A stretch of DNA of 64,000 bases from Primula veris (GCA_963682055.1 OY821744.1:3291001-3355000), one strand, 5' to 3'; positions 38,655 to 49,615 are shown, counted from the stretch's first letter. Notes: generated from the letters alone by a model not told the origin. Translations and numbers: made by a program.

Positions 38655-39862
38655 TGCAACCTTTTTCTCAGACTGAAATAAGCCCGCTTATGTTCCCTTT
38701 TTAACTATGATATGGAAGTGACGATACATAACTACATATATGCATAAACTGAACTGTCTATTTTTTTTTGTCTGTTTTTGAAATTGGAGTAGAAAAAGGT
38801 TGCCTTACCATGTGGAGTATGCACAGGAAAGGGGTTTTATAAGTGTAAATTATGCAATGGGAAATCAACAATAGAATGGTCTCCTCTGTTTGATCCTGTG
38901 GTTATCAATCCATGCCTCTGTCCGACATGCGATGGCAACAGGTCACAATCTCTGTGTCGTCTCTCTCTATCAGTACTTGTTTGATTGCCGCTTATAAGCT
39001 CAGTTTCAGTTCTTTGCTTATAAGTTGGACTCATCCGCCCGTAAAAGATACTCCCCCTTTGTTTCCCACCATTCAAGATAACCTAACTAGTTTGATCAGA
39101 CTGAAAATACTATCAATATTTTTTCTAGTCTGCTAAGTGCTATTCGATAGTAAGTGATTCCTAATTCTATGAAATGTTTCTACTTGATAAAAAACACACA
39201 TTTAATGAAGTTGTTCTAGTTAATTTACCATTTTAGCTTTCTTCGAGGTACGGAAAATATACAATTTATTGGGACCCAAAGAACACAGAACACGGACCAT
39301 CAATTAGGCATACGAGGAGTACTGTTTCTAATACTACCTTGTTTGCTTCATGAAAAAAAATTTGTTCTTCAGCTTAATTTTTTTAATCTTTTACAATTTT
39401 CAATCAGTTAAAATAAGCTTAGGTTTTTTAATCTTCTAGCCTTAAAAATGCATATGTTTTAAGATAAATGAGTCCAGTATTTCCTGCAGACACAATAAAG
39501 CCGGCTTCTTAAACTTAGAAGTTTTGTTGGTCAGCCTGAAAGCCAAATTTTTCTTTTCTTTCTAGCATTAATACTATGAAATTTTAAAGCTGAATGGGAC
39601 CTTTTCATAGCCTCAAATAAACTACCTCATCTGCTTAGAAGCTGCAGCCAACCTAGTTCAGCAAGTTCTTAATTAACTAAAACAATTAAACAATAATATA
39701 GTTGTAATTAAGAGTTTATAAGAACCCAAAAAAGGGAGGGTCCAAAACCTTATGTACAAAAATAAAACACGAAGAATTAACAAATTATAATCTGATTCTT
39801 TATGTGATTTTGATTGTAGGGTGCAAAGATGTCTCAATTGCTTGGGTAAAGGCTATTACTAG
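37132..39862 (+). CDS. Small DnaJ-type cysteine-rich zinc-finger protein
   Basis: Three exons: 37132-37266, 38793-38941 and 39820-39862 (stop TAG), 108 residues. Residues about 10-35 form a hydrophobic segment (TLATVVGVALTGVFTLSL) that could anchor or target the protein. Residues 52-106 carry four CxxC pairs (52/55, 63/66, 88/91, 99/102) in CxxCxGxG-like settings (CGVCTGKG, CKLCNGKS, CPTCDGNR, CLNCLGKG), plus Cys86. This is the zinc-binding domain of DnaJ without a J domain. Similar small proteins in plants are often plastid chaperone or thiol factors; function here is inferred only. Introns are GT-AG with matching phases. Its first exon and upstream region are duplicated 25.5 kb to the right, where they are broken. 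Confidence 0.87.
38414..38599. mobile_element. Terminal-inverted-repeat MITE in the DnaJ-type intron
   Basis: 186 bp with 18-base inverted ends GGGCTTGTTTGGTTGCAG and CTGCAACCAGACAAGCCC (one mismatch). It lies in intron 1. TA is present at both borders; TTA on the left versus TAG on the right leaves PIF/Harbinger or Tc1/mariner-like origin open. The same element sits at 63760-63945 in the duplicate, so it was inserted before the duplication. Confidence 0.75.
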
Positions 39863-40496
39863 CGAGTAACAACTGTTGTAAGGGTTATTCAGCTAAGACC
39901 TCATCTGATCTTTTGTCATATCATTAACTTCTTTGTAAAGAGATGCTAACTTTAAATATTACAGGATCCCATGATTTCATGTATGTTGGGTTTATGATGT
40001 AACATTTTTATCTATTTCTTCGGTGATACTCAGCCTTGGATTTAGTAACGTCTTTGAGTCGTGGGTAAGCTATATTGCCTAGCTGTATCGTAATTGATTA
40101 CTTCTGGATTAGATGGTTCTTGTTTGGTGTATCAAGTACGGAATGCTAAGCATGATAAAGTTTGCGACAATGAAGAAGATTGAGATTTCGCAACCACTAC
40201 TATGCTTAGCTTTACCCTCGAGTGTTTTTCGGATTACTAATATTCTTTATAATACCAGTTCTATTATGTTAATGTAGTAGTCCTACTTCCTATGAACATT
40301 TCTCTCTTGAACAGACCCTAGGGTCGTTACTTATTTACAACTTAATGGTATGGACGCAATCGACGGAGTGCTATTTTTTTGGCTTAGCAAGTTTAGTTTT
40401 CCATTCAAATTCATTTGATAAGTTGCACAAGTTTGCTCCTCAATTCTGTTTCGAAAGTCTTCAATCAAGAAAGTCTTAAGTTTGTAACATCGTTTA
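39863..40496. other. 3' flank of the DnaJ-type gene
   Basis: Presumed 3' UTR and spacer. No further gene seen. Confidence 0.5.
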
Positions 40497-40605
40497 TGGT
40501 TGGTCTTCTTTGATTTTGTGGGTGCTGTTCCAAGTTGACTTATTATGATGGACTAAGAAGTCTTCATATTTGAAATTAAGAAAAATATAATCATGGAATT
40601 GTCGA
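40497..40605 (+). repeat. Single copy of the 99-bp repeat unit
   Basis: Contains 'ggtcttctttgattttgtgg' and 'gactaagaagtcttcatatt', the same unit that is tandemly repeated at 43278-43641 and found once at about 41128-41235. Confidence 0.75.
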
Positions 40606-40648
40606 CCCTTATTTAAATGTTCAATAATTTTGAGCGGAAGACTCGGTA

Positions 40649-41020
40649 TCATACTATTAATATAAATGAACCCAAAAAAACTGAAACTTGTCAAATTTTA
40701 CCCATTTTTTTCACAAATGCTTATATTCTAATTTACTAATTAATCAAATATCTTAATGCAATTCAAATAAATAAATAAGTAAGTAAACAAATATGCCATT
40801 TTTCACACATCTCAATTCATCTCGTAAAAAAATTATTATACATGTATTTTTATATTGTTATAACAATAAAATATTATATTACTGTTTATATACGGTTGTT
40901 AATTTACGATATTCATTCCATTATTTTTGCAAACTTTTTAAAAATGTTAACTTTATTTGTCCGGTATCATATTTATACCATTATATGTTGTACACGAAAC
41001 GCGTAGGGTACGATTACTAG
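40649..41020 (+). mobile_element. Non-autonomous Helitron candidate, 372 bp
   Basis: Starts TC (TCATACTATTAATATAA) after an A and ends CTAG before a T, as expected of Helitron insertion between A and T. The end reads acgcgtagggtacgattactag with a GC-rich near-palindrome just inside. Related bodies occur in the LC8 intron, in the reductase intron, and upstream of RLP copies (about 41905-42227 and 44266-44640). No helicase is encoded. Confidence 0.65.
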
Positions 41021-41127
41021 TATTAATATAATTGGTCAGGTAGGGACGCAACGATTTTCAATTTTATTCTTATTTTTTAATAAACTAGCATTTTTGTGGT
41101 TAAGAGTTAGAGTTGTATTTGCTATGG

Positions 41128-42310
41128 TCTTTTGGTCTTCTTCAATTTTGTGGTTGCAGTTCCAAGTTGACGCATTATGATGGAGCAAGAAGTCTTCATA
41201 TTTGAAATTAAGAAAAATATAATCATGGAATTGTCAGGTACGGCAGAACCTTCCTCTGATAAAATTACTCGATCATAATGTTCAAAATAAAAATAATGAA
41301 TTTTCTACTTTCTAAATATATGTACTTAATTTTTCAAATAAATATGTAATTAGTTAATTTTTTTAAAATCCATCCATATGCTAGTTTCGTGACTTTCAAC
41401 TCTTTTGTATTTATGTGTTTAACTTGTTACATAAATACATGTATTTGTCTCTTAAATATTTATGCTAATTATTTAAATTAGGTACACATATACTCCATCC
41501 GTTCCCATTTAATTGTCCATTATGAAACTACGTGCAATTTTGACCGGCTTATAACTTATATCAAAATTGTTGAAATGAATTTTTTTTAAATCTAATCATA
41601 AAATTTAACATTTAAACTATACAATCAACTTTTGAAAATTTTCATTCCGACAATTTTGATACAAGTTATTGGCCGATCAAAATTGCACGTAGTGTCGTAA
41701 TGGACAATTAAATAGGAACGGATGGAGTATATTTTATTATGCGAAACATTTATTTAAGTATTTTTTTTATTTTTTTTTATATATCAACATCTACTTGGTA
41801 ATAAACTATTTATAATAATATTTTATTCCGGTATCGAGATTATTTATGTAGAAAGATTCTATTGTATTTAAATGTTCAATAATGTTAAGCCAGGAAGACG
41901 TGTATCATACTATTAATATAAGTGAACAAAATAAAACTTGAGTCTGTCAAATTTTGAGTATTTTTTCCACAAATACTCATATTCCAATTTACTAATTACT
42001 TAAATATATTAATGCAATTCAAATAAATAAATAAACAAACATGTCATTTTCCACACATCTCAATCCATCTTCCAAAAAAAATATCATATATGTATTTTTT
42101 TATTGTTATAATAATAAAACATTATATTGCGGTTGTTAATTTACGATATTCATTCCACTATTTTTACGAACTTTTTGAAAATGTTAACTTTATTTATCCG
42201 GTATCATATTTATAACATTACGTGTTGTAGAGGGTGACATAAGAATGGTATATATAATGCCATTTATCACCATTACCATCGTACTCTCTCAAGATTAAAA
42301 TAAAAATAAA
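41128..42310 (+). repeat. Duplicated block A upstream of RLP fragment 1
   Basis: Block of about 1.2 kb with the same order as 43543-44725: one 99-bp unit, 'gtcaggtacggcagaacc', AT-rich DNA, a Helitron-like body without its 3' end, then the RLP promoter unit. Block A alone contains the Stowaway element at 41493-41727. Confidence 0.8.
41493..41727. mobile_element. Stowaway MITE with TA target site
   Basis: 235 bp, ends CTCCATCCGTTCCCA and the complement TGGGAACGG-like 'aggaacggatggag', flanked by TA on both sides (41491-41492 and 41728-41729). The paralogous block at about 44095-44115 reads cacata..tattttattatg straight through without the element, showing the empty site. This is the best-preserved member of the family in the window. 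Confidence 0.93.
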
Positions 42311-42315
42311 TAAAA
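42228..42315 (+). promoter_or_regulatory. RLP promoter unit, copy 1
   Basis: The unit 'gagggtgacataagaa' + TATATATAA (42249-42257) + 'tgccattt' + 'caccattaccatcgtactc' lies directly before the ATG at 42316. The same unit precedes the intact RLP gene and occurs without a gene at 44647-44725. Confidence 0.7.
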
Positions 42316-42806
42316 ATGAGGCATTTGATATGGCTATCCCTTTTATTTCTTTTCTATACTTTTCCACGTAGGCATGCTACACACCAATTGTGTCGTCATG
42401 ACCAGATGTATGCATTGTTACAGTTTAAGAATACGCTAACTATAGACGAGAAGGCATCTCGGTATTGCTACGATGCGAACTATGCGGACTATGCGCAATA
42501 TCCGAACTATACGAACTATAGACGTGAATGCATCTCCGGTTGAGATTTACCCTTTGGGTTGCGACTATGCGTATCCGAAGACTATATCTTGGAATAACAA
42601 GAGCGGTAATAATAGCAATTGCTGTTTGTGGGACGGGGTGACTTGTGATGAAGAGACGGGTCATGTGATCGAGCTTGACCTTAGTTGTAGTCAGCTCACA
42701 GGCACCATCAATTCCACTATCGACAATGGCATATTCCATCTCACCCATCTTCAGCGTCTCAACCTCGCTCACAATAACTTTCGTGACTCTCACATTTCAC
42801 CTTCAT
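42316..42806 (+). pseudogene. Receptor-like protein, 5' fragment 1 (broken)
   Basis: Matches the first ~150 codons of the intact RLP at 45413: signal peptide (MRHLIWLSLLFLFYTF), LLQFK helix, then the N-terminal cap with WNNKSGNNSN and CCLWDGVTC, and the first LRR. The NYA-type repeat region is rearranged and runs into a stop (TGA about 42541). The cap then resumes in another frame. Homology stops at 42806 inside the codons for ISPS, where half of a Stowaway element begins. No LRR array or membrane anchor remains. Confidence 0.9.
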
Positions 42807-42937
42807 CATATAGTTCTAACCATAAACTACGTGATTAACTTTTGAAATAATTTTTTCCGGCAATCTAAATATGAAAAAATTATCGGTCAAAATTGTATGT
42901 ATTTTCGTATGGAACATTTGTTTAGGGACGAAGGGAG
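42807..42937. mobile_element. Half Stowaway element truncating RLP fragment 1
   Basis: Contains 'cggtcaaaattgtatgtatt' and ends gggacgaagggag followed by TA, the right-hand end of a Stowaway element. The left half is absent and the RLP homology stops at its border. Confidence 0.65.
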
Positions 42938-43120
42938 TATTAATCTAGGGAATTTATAGGGTTCCTGATACATGTCACTTTTTATACCATAATCATCAAA
43001 TTTTAAGAAAAAATATGTTTTGATGAACTACATGATGCTCTAAAATTGCTTAAATTAAATTGTAAAAATCTGACAAGGAAACATAAATAACCTAGCATAG
43101 GCACAACCTTATTAAGCTGA

Positions 43121-43252
43121 GGTTTATGTAGATGCCGTACCACTATAGTGTGTTATCAATCTGGATAAGAAAACTAGCATTTTTGTGGTTTATGTAGATG
43201 CCGTACCACTATAGTGTGTTATCAATCTGGATAAGAAAACTAGCATTTTTGT
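43121..43252 (+). repeat. 66-bp direct repeat, two copies
   Basis: Copies at 43121-43186 and 43187-43252 are identical over nearly the whole unit (ggtttatgtagatgccgtac ... actagcatttttgt). A diverged single copy is found near 54600-54660. Confidence 0.9.
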
Positions 43253-43277
43253 GCTTAAGAGTTAGGCTTTAGGGTAA

Positions 43278-43641
43278 GTTGACGCATTATGATGGACTAA
43301 GAAGTTTTCATATTTGAAATTAAGAAAAATATAATCATGGAATTGGTCTTCTTTGATTTTGTGGTTGCAGTTCCAAGTTGACGCATTATGATGGACTAAG
43401 AAGTCTTCATATTTGAAATTAAGAAAAATATAATCATGGAATTGGTCTTCTTTGATTTTGTGGTTGCAGTTCCAAGTTGACGCATTATGATGGACTAAGA
43501 AGTCTTCATATTTGAAATTAAGAAAAATATAATCATGGAATTGGTCTTCTTTGATTTTGTGGTTGCAGTTTTAAGTTGACGCATTATGATGGACTAAGAA
43601 GTCTTCATATTTGAAATTAAGAAAAATATAATCATGGAATT
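43278..43641 (+). repeat. 99-bp tandem repeat array, about 3.7 copies
   Basis: Full units start at 43345, 43444 and 43543 with a 99-bp period. A partial unit precedes them from about 43278. Copies differ by only a few bases, so the array is young. The array leads into duplicated block B. Confidence 0.93.
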
Positions 43642-44725
43642 GTCAGGTACGGCAGAACCTTTTTATAATAAAAATATTCGGTCCCAACTCGAAACAGTTC
43701 AAAATAAGAATAACCTTCGTAATGTAATATTTCATGATTTTTTATAGTCCCGTTTTAATAAATTTACCTTCATATAGGAATAAATTAAATAAAAGTGTAA
43801 AATTATATATGTAAAATTAAAGTTTAAGACGATTTAAAATACATGTAAAATTATACCTAACTTTTATATATGTAAAAAACAGTTTTAGATAAATTTTTAT
43901 ATGATTTTTCAACTTTCTAAATACATGTACTTAATTTTTCAAATAAATATGTAATTATGTAGTTAAATTTTCTTAAATTCATCAATATGCTAGTTTCGTG
44001 ACTTTCAACTTTTTTGTATTTATGTGTTTGACTTGTTACATAAATACATATATTTGTCTCTTGAATATTTGTGCTAATTATTTAAATTAGCTACACATAT
44101 ATATTTTATTATGCGAAACATTTATTTAAGTATTTTTTTATATATCAAACTCTACTTAGTAATAATCCACTTATAATAATATTTTCTCCCGGTCCCGAGA
44201 TTATTCATGTAGAAAGGTTCTATTGTATTTAGATGTTTAATAATGTTAAGCCATGAATACATGTATCATACTATTAATATAAGTGAACAAAATAAAACTT
44301 GAGTCTCTCAAATTTTGCATATTTTTTCCACAAATGTTCATATTCCAATTTACTAATTACTCAAATATATTAATGCAATTCAAATAAATAAATACATAAC
44401 TAAACAAACATGTCATTTTCCACACATCTCAATTCATCTTCCAAAAACATTATCATACATGTATTTTTATAATAATAAAACATTATATTGCGATTGTTAA
44501 TTTACGATATTCATTCAATTGCTTTTACGAACTGTTCCATTATTTTTACGAACTGTTTGAAAATGTTAACATTATTTGTTCCGTATCATATTTACGAAAT
44601 TACGTGATGAAATTGTAGGACACGTAACCCGTTGGCTGAGTAGTAGTGACATAAGAATGGTATATATAATGCCATTTCTCACCATTACCATCGTACTCTC
44701 TCAAGATTAAAATAAAAATAAATAA
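43543..44725 (+). repeat. Duplicated block B, ending in a promoter without a gene
   Basis: Parallel to block A (41128-42310). It carries a Helitron-like body at about 44266-44640 and then an RLP promoter unit. The RLP coding sequence that should follow is absent. Confidence 0.8.
44647..44725 (+). promoter_or_regulatory. Orphan RLP promoter unit
   Basis: Same unit as copies 1 and 2, including TATATATAA (44661-44669) and the leader 'caagattaaaataaaaataa'. The next bases are unrelated (cgggtttttttcaacg) and no ATGAGGCAT follows. Confidence 0.7.
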
Positions 44726-45329
44726 ACGGGTTTTTTTCAACGCATTATGCGACCCCCAGGTAGACGTGCCATGGAACGGTTGGATTAGTAAGTAAATAAA
44801 CGGTTGGATTAGTAATGTGTCTAGAACGTCCATAACTTCAGCTAAACATCATTTGAAAATAAAATTAAAATAAAATAAAATACGATCACATGTTGCATTT
44901 ATAATAATTAAATGCCGGATACTGCTTATAAAACTGATTAAAATTAAAAAAAAACTCGTGCCAAGTATTTTTAATTAAGAACTTCTCTGGCTGTAACTTT
45001 TAAGCAAAACAACCAAGTAAATAGATTTTTTAGGCAAAGAAAAAAGAAGTGAAAAAAATGAACAAATAGGTACTCATAAGAAGAACTACAATAAAGGATA
45101 AATGAGGTGTGCCTATAAGCTCTACCCAACCAAGCTCTAAGATACCAAATCTTGTATGGTTCTTTGACAAATTCAAATCCACTGATACCATATTGTTGAC
45201 CTAGACTCTACTTCTAGAACTAGAAGCCTTTTCTTCCGCTTGAAAAAATCAAATTTAGTTTGTATTACTATTACTAAATTATAAAATATCTTTGTCCAGC
45301 ATCGTATTTATAACTTAGGTGTAGTAGAG
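44726..45329. other. Spacer upstream of the intact RLP
   Basis: AT-rich DNA of unclear origin. The last ~80 bases resemble the tail of the Helitron-like body that precedes the other promoter units. Confidence 0.45.
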
Positions 45330-45412
45330 GGTGACATAAGAATTGTATATATAATGCCATTTCTCACCATTACCATCGTACTCTCTCAAGATTAAAATAA
45401 AAATAAATAAAA
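45330..45412 (+). promoter_or_regulatory. Promoter unit of the intact RLP gene
   Basis: Contains TATATATAA at 45346-45354, 67 bases upstream of the ATG, followed by the shared leader 'cgtactctctcaag' and an A-rich stretch. Conserved among the RLP copies. Confidence 0.7.
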
Positions 45413-48205
45413 ATGAGGCATTTGATATGGCTATCCCTTTTATTTCTTTTCTATACTTTTCCACGTAGGCATGCTACACACCAATTGTGTCATCATGACC
45501 AGATGTATGCATTGTTACAGTTTAAAAATACGCTAACTATAGGTGAGGAGGCATCTTTGGGTTGCGACTATGCGAACTATATGAACTATGCGAAATATGG
45601 GAACTATGCGAACTATGCGAACTATACGAACTATGCGTATCCGAAGACTATATCTTGGAATAACAAGAGCGGTAATAATAGCAATTGCTGTTTGTGGGAC
45701 GGGGTGACTTGTGATAGCGAGACGGGTCATGTGATCGAGCTTGACCTTAGTTGTAGTCAGCTCATAGGCACCATCAATTCCACTATCGACAATGGCATAT
45801 TCCATCTCACCCATCTTCAGCGTCTCAACCTCGCTCACAATAACTTTAGTCACTCTCACATTTCACCTTCATTTGGACGCTTTACGAATCTGACTCACCT
45901 CAACCTCTCTGATTCATCATTCACCGGTTCGATCCCAAAAGAACTTTCGTTTCTGTCCAAACTGGTTTCCATTGATGTCTCGTACAACTTTGGGTACAAC
46001 TTTGGGTTAAGTGTTGAAGCAAATGATTTTGATTCGTTATTGAAAAATCTAACCCACTTGAAAGAACTTGTTTTTATAAATGTGGGGATTTCTTCAAATA
46101 TACCCAATTCATTGATGAACCTGTCCTCTTTGGAAATAATCAATCTTGAGGGAACTGATTTGCATGGGATCTTGCCCGGTCAGATTTTCATGCTTCCAAA
46201 TTTGCGAGAGCTGAAGTTGGGATATAATAATCTTACAGGCGATATTCCAGAAATAAATTCCACATACACAAGTTCCCTTCAGATTTTAGATATGGGAGTT
46301 AATGAATTATTTGGACAAAGAGGACTACCTGGCTCCATAGGGAATCTAAAATCTTTAACATATTTATCTCTCTCTGATACGAGTTTGGCAGGGGAACTAC
46401 CAGATTCTTTTGGGAATCTAAAATCTTTAAGATATTTAGACCTCTCTAATACGAGTTTGGCAGGGGAACTACCAGATTCAATAGGAAGCCTGGAGTCATT
46501 AACTAGTCTACAGCTTTATAATTGCAATTTCTCTGGGTCTATTCCAAAATCAATTGGGAATCTAACAGAGCTTACTCGACTCGACTTTTCAGTTAACAAT
46601 TTCCATTCTATGCCAATCACAATCTCAAATCTGAAAAAACTCCAGGATTTATCTCTCTCTATAAACCACCTCAATGGAACATTACCACCTTGGTTGTTTA
46701 CTATTCCCTCTTTGTCCTACTTGGATATGAGTTATAATCAATTTACCGGCCCGATTCCCGACTTTCCTAACGAATCACCATTAGAGATCGTTTCTCTACA
46801 AAACAATAGCCTCCAAGGTTCCATTCCTCATTCCATTGTAAACCTTGTGAACCTGACTTCTCTTTATCTATCATCGAATAAGTTGAACGGTATTGTCGAA
46901 CCGCTCTTATTCTCAAAATTTGAACATCTGAATGAGCTTGATCTCTCCCACAACTTTTTTCAAGGATTACTCCCGGTCCTACCCGTGTCTCTCTCTGCGC
47001 TTCTCACTTCAGATAATCACTTATCCGGAGATATTCCTTCATCAATTTGCAATTCAACATACCTTCGTATACTTGATGTATCTTATAATGATTTTTGTGG
47101 AGAAATCCCACAATGTTTGGTTAAAAATTATAATCTCGACGTGTTGGATTTACAAAAGAATAGATTTAGTGGCACCATTCCACCAATATCTGCAGATTGG
47201 TTGACAACATTGAACTTGAATGACAATCACTTAGAAGGACCGATACCGGAATCTTTGAGCAAATGTAAAAAACTGGAATTGCTAGACCTTGGAAACAACA
47301 AACTCAATGGGTCATTCCCACATTGGTTAGAGACATTTTCAGAGCTACAAGTACTTGTTCTAAAGTCCAACAAATTTGATGGTCCTGTAGGAACATCGAG
47401 AACCAAAAGTCCTTACCCTAAACTTAGAATATTTGATCTTTCTGATAACCAATTCATTGGTCTTCTGCCAACAAGATATTTTCAAGATTTCACAGCCATG
47501 AAAAATTCAAAAGAAACTGAAGGAGGACCAACATACATGGAAAGGGATTATTCCCCTTATTCCGTTTATAAAAACTCTATTGCAATAGTGTGGAATGACG
47601 TAGAGTTTACTTTCGAGCGTATCCTCACAACTCTCGCAACAATCGACTTATCAGCCAACAACTTTGAAGGTCAGATTCCAGAGGCTCTTCAAAAGCTCGT
47701 TTCGCTTCGAATGTTAAATTTATCGCATAACTGCCTCACAGGTCCTATCCCAGCTTCTTTAGGAAATCTTTATAACCTTCAGATACTAGACCTCTCTTCC
47801 AATATACTTACAGGGACAATACCTACTCAACTTGCAAGTATAACAAACCTTGCAAAGTTAAACGTTTCATATAACCATCTAGTTGGACGCATACCTCAAG
47901 GAAAACAGTTCAATACATTTGAAAATAATTCGTATATTGAGAATTCAGGATTATGCGGACTCCCATTGTCAAACTTATGCGGAGATAATAAGAAACCACA
48001 CTCACCAAAAGTGATAAAGCAAGAGGAAGACCAGTCAATTTTTTCCAGCGGGTTTACTTGGAAAATTGTTGTGTTTGGTTATGGATGCGGAGTTCCATTC
48101 GGATTAATATTAGGATCTCTCATGTTCTTTGTCGGATGGCCAAAATGGTTTCTAGGAATTGCTGGGCCCCAAAATAGGCCGAGAAGAAGAAGGAACCACA
48201 TGTAA
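45413..48205 (+). CDS. Receptor-like protein (LRR-RLP), intact single-exon gene
   Basis: 930 residues. In order: signal peptide (about 1-22); N-terminal cap with LLQFK and, at 92-100, CCLWDGVTC; a long run of roughly two dozen extracellular LRRs of the L..L.LS.N...G.IP type; an island region (about 670-735, including SVYKNSIAIVWNDVEFTFER); final LRRs; an acidic juxtamembrane stretch (KQEEDQ, about 868); a membrane helix (about 885-907, with small-xxx-small spacing: GYGCGVPFGLILG); a short basic tail RPRRRRNHM. There is no kinase domain. This is the architecture of Cf-type plant RLPs, which detect extracellular signals with SOBIR1/BAK1-type partners; ligand and role are not readable. Residues 52-75 carry eight 9-nt repeats encoding NYA-like triplets inside the cap. 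It is the only unbroken member of the local cluster. Confidence 0.93.
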   Translation: MRHLIWLSLLFLFYTFPRRHATHQLCHHDQMYALLQFKNTLTIGEEASLGCDYANYMNYAKYGNYANYANYTNYAYPKTISWNNKSGNNSNCCLWDGVTCDSETGHVIELDLSCSQLIGTINSTIDNGIFHLTHLQRLNLAHNNFSHSHISPSFGRFTNLTHLNLSDSSFTGSIPKELSFLSKLVSIDVSYNFGYNFGLSVEANDFDSLLKNLTHLKELVFINVGISSNIPNSLMNLSSLEIINLEGTDLHGILPGQIFMLPNLRELKLGYNNLTGDIPEINSTYTSSLQILDMGVNELFGQRGLPGSIGNLKSLTYLSLSDTSLAGELPDSFGNLKSLRYLDLSNTSLAGELPDSIGSLESLTSLQLYNCNFSGSIPKSIGNLTELTRLDFSVNNFHSMPITISNLKKLQDLSLSINHLNGTLPPWLFTIPSLSYLDMSYNQFTGPIPDFPNESPLEIVSLQNNSLQGSIPHSIVNLVNLTSLYLSSNKLNGIVEPLLFSKFEHLNELDLSHNFFQGLLPVLPVSLSALLTSDNHLSGDIPSSICNSTYLRILDVSYNDFCGEIPQCLVKNYNLDVLDLQKNRFSGTIPPISADWLTTLNLNDNHLEGPIPESLSKCKKLELLDLGNNKLNGSFPHWLETFSELQVLVLKSNKFDGPVGTSRTKSPYPKLRIFDLSDNQFIGLLPTRYFQDFTAMKNSKETEGGPTYMERDYSPYSVYKNSIAIVWNDVEFTFERILTTLATIDLSANNFEGQIPEALQKLVSLRMLNLSHNCLTGPIPASLGNLYNLQILDLSSNILTGTIPTQLASITNLAKLNVSYNHLVGRIPQGKQFNTFENNSYIENSGLCGLPLSNLCGDNKKPHSPKVIKQEEDQSIFSSGFTWKIVVFGYGCGVPFGLILGSLMFFVGWPKWFLGIAGPQNRPRRRRNHM
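45566..45637 (+). repeat. In-frame 9-nt coding minisatellite in the RLP cap
   Basis: Eight units of the pattern (g/a)ac tat gcg encode DYA NYM NYA KYG NYA NYA NYT NYA. The broken copy at 59001 has a single unit (DYV) at the same place, and fragment 1 has about six altered units plus a further rearrangement. Confidence 0.92.
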
Positions 48206-49615
48206 GTTAATTAAACTGATTGTACTTATTCCATAACTCAAAAGTTATGCTTTGATCTTTGCTAAATAATAACTTTTTGTACTTTTGTTTAGTCTGTTGG
48301 ACAATTGACATGGTTAGTCGGTGACAATTAAACGAACTATTTTACATTGGAAATACAGCATGCATATTAAATGTCTATATCTTGATTAGCTGCTAAAACA
48401 TCAAATTGTGTTGGTAATTTAAGTCTGCTTGTGTGTTTCCTATCATTTGCTTTTTGGACTTTTTATGGAGATTACAGGATTAAACATAATTTCGAATTTT
48501 TTAATTATAATTCACATTTTTCACGGCTCTTTGTTCAGGTAGATAAGCCATGATGAATGCCAAAATAAAGAATTTTTGTCCCTGCAACGCTGACTAGTGA
48601 CTACTGATGGAGGAAATAAGCCACCGGAAATGAAAAAATAGAGGCAAATGTACACTTCTATTATGTATCGAAAATAACGTGTGAACTTAGTTTTGTATGA
48701 ACTCGAGTCACGCGACATCAATGAAGGCGATGTACACTATGCTGTAACTTCTTTATATTTTGATGACTGGAGTTTTGGAATATTACATTTTTGTTAGCAA
48801 TCTTGCAAGTAAACTTTAGTAAAGCCGTTTACGATATTTCCGGTGTTCATGTTTGTTATGAATACTATTTATCTCAATGATGCAAGTCATGCGCTATTTT
48901 CTGGTTCTGGTCATGGCGCAAGACAGTTTTCCAAACACCAATATATCTCTGAACTTTTAGTCAGATGAGGGTATCCAAAGAATAGAAAGCGAAAGGGTAT
49001 GTTCCTTTTGATTCATTCGATCTTTTAGCAGGTATCTTTTCTCCAGTAACATTCATTAGACTACACATAGGCAGATTCGATTTTTTTAGGTTCATGCAGT
49101 TTTTTAAATCATCACCAAAGTATGAAAGTAACATCGCATTTTCCCATAAATTCTACAACTATGTTAGGTATATGAGGGTTGAGGCCGAGCTAATCCGGCT
49201 TATAAATGTTTGCAGCTTTCTTTCTATTAGCATACCAATGCTAAAAACATCAACATTTATATTTTCACTTTAACTTTTAGTGAAGATGATATCGCGAAAC
49301 ATTAGCAATATATGAACTCAAAATAACTGTGCGCTTTATAAGCACTCCAGTGTCATTATATCTAGATTTCTCCACTTGAATGTCATCCTAGTTACTAAAA
49401 CTAGTTTAATCAACCGATCTAATTATTGTGTAAATAATGACCATAATAGTGATGGTATTATCAGAGACTCAATCATGACGAAAACCAGCCTAATGAAATA
49501 TATATGTAACAACTTTCTTTCTTTTGCTTAGTATTGTTCAGGAAAATTTAATAGTTTATCACATGTAGTAATAACAAATAAATAAGTATAATATATATAA
49601 TATAAAACTATACTT
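48206..49615. other. 3' flank of the intact RLP
   Basis: Probable 3' UTR followed by AT-rich spacer. No gene recognised. Confidence 0.5.

Noticed and set aside
43278..43641. CRISPR-like array
   Set aside because: The 99-bp units are contiguous tandem copies without unique spacers, in plant nuclear DNA.
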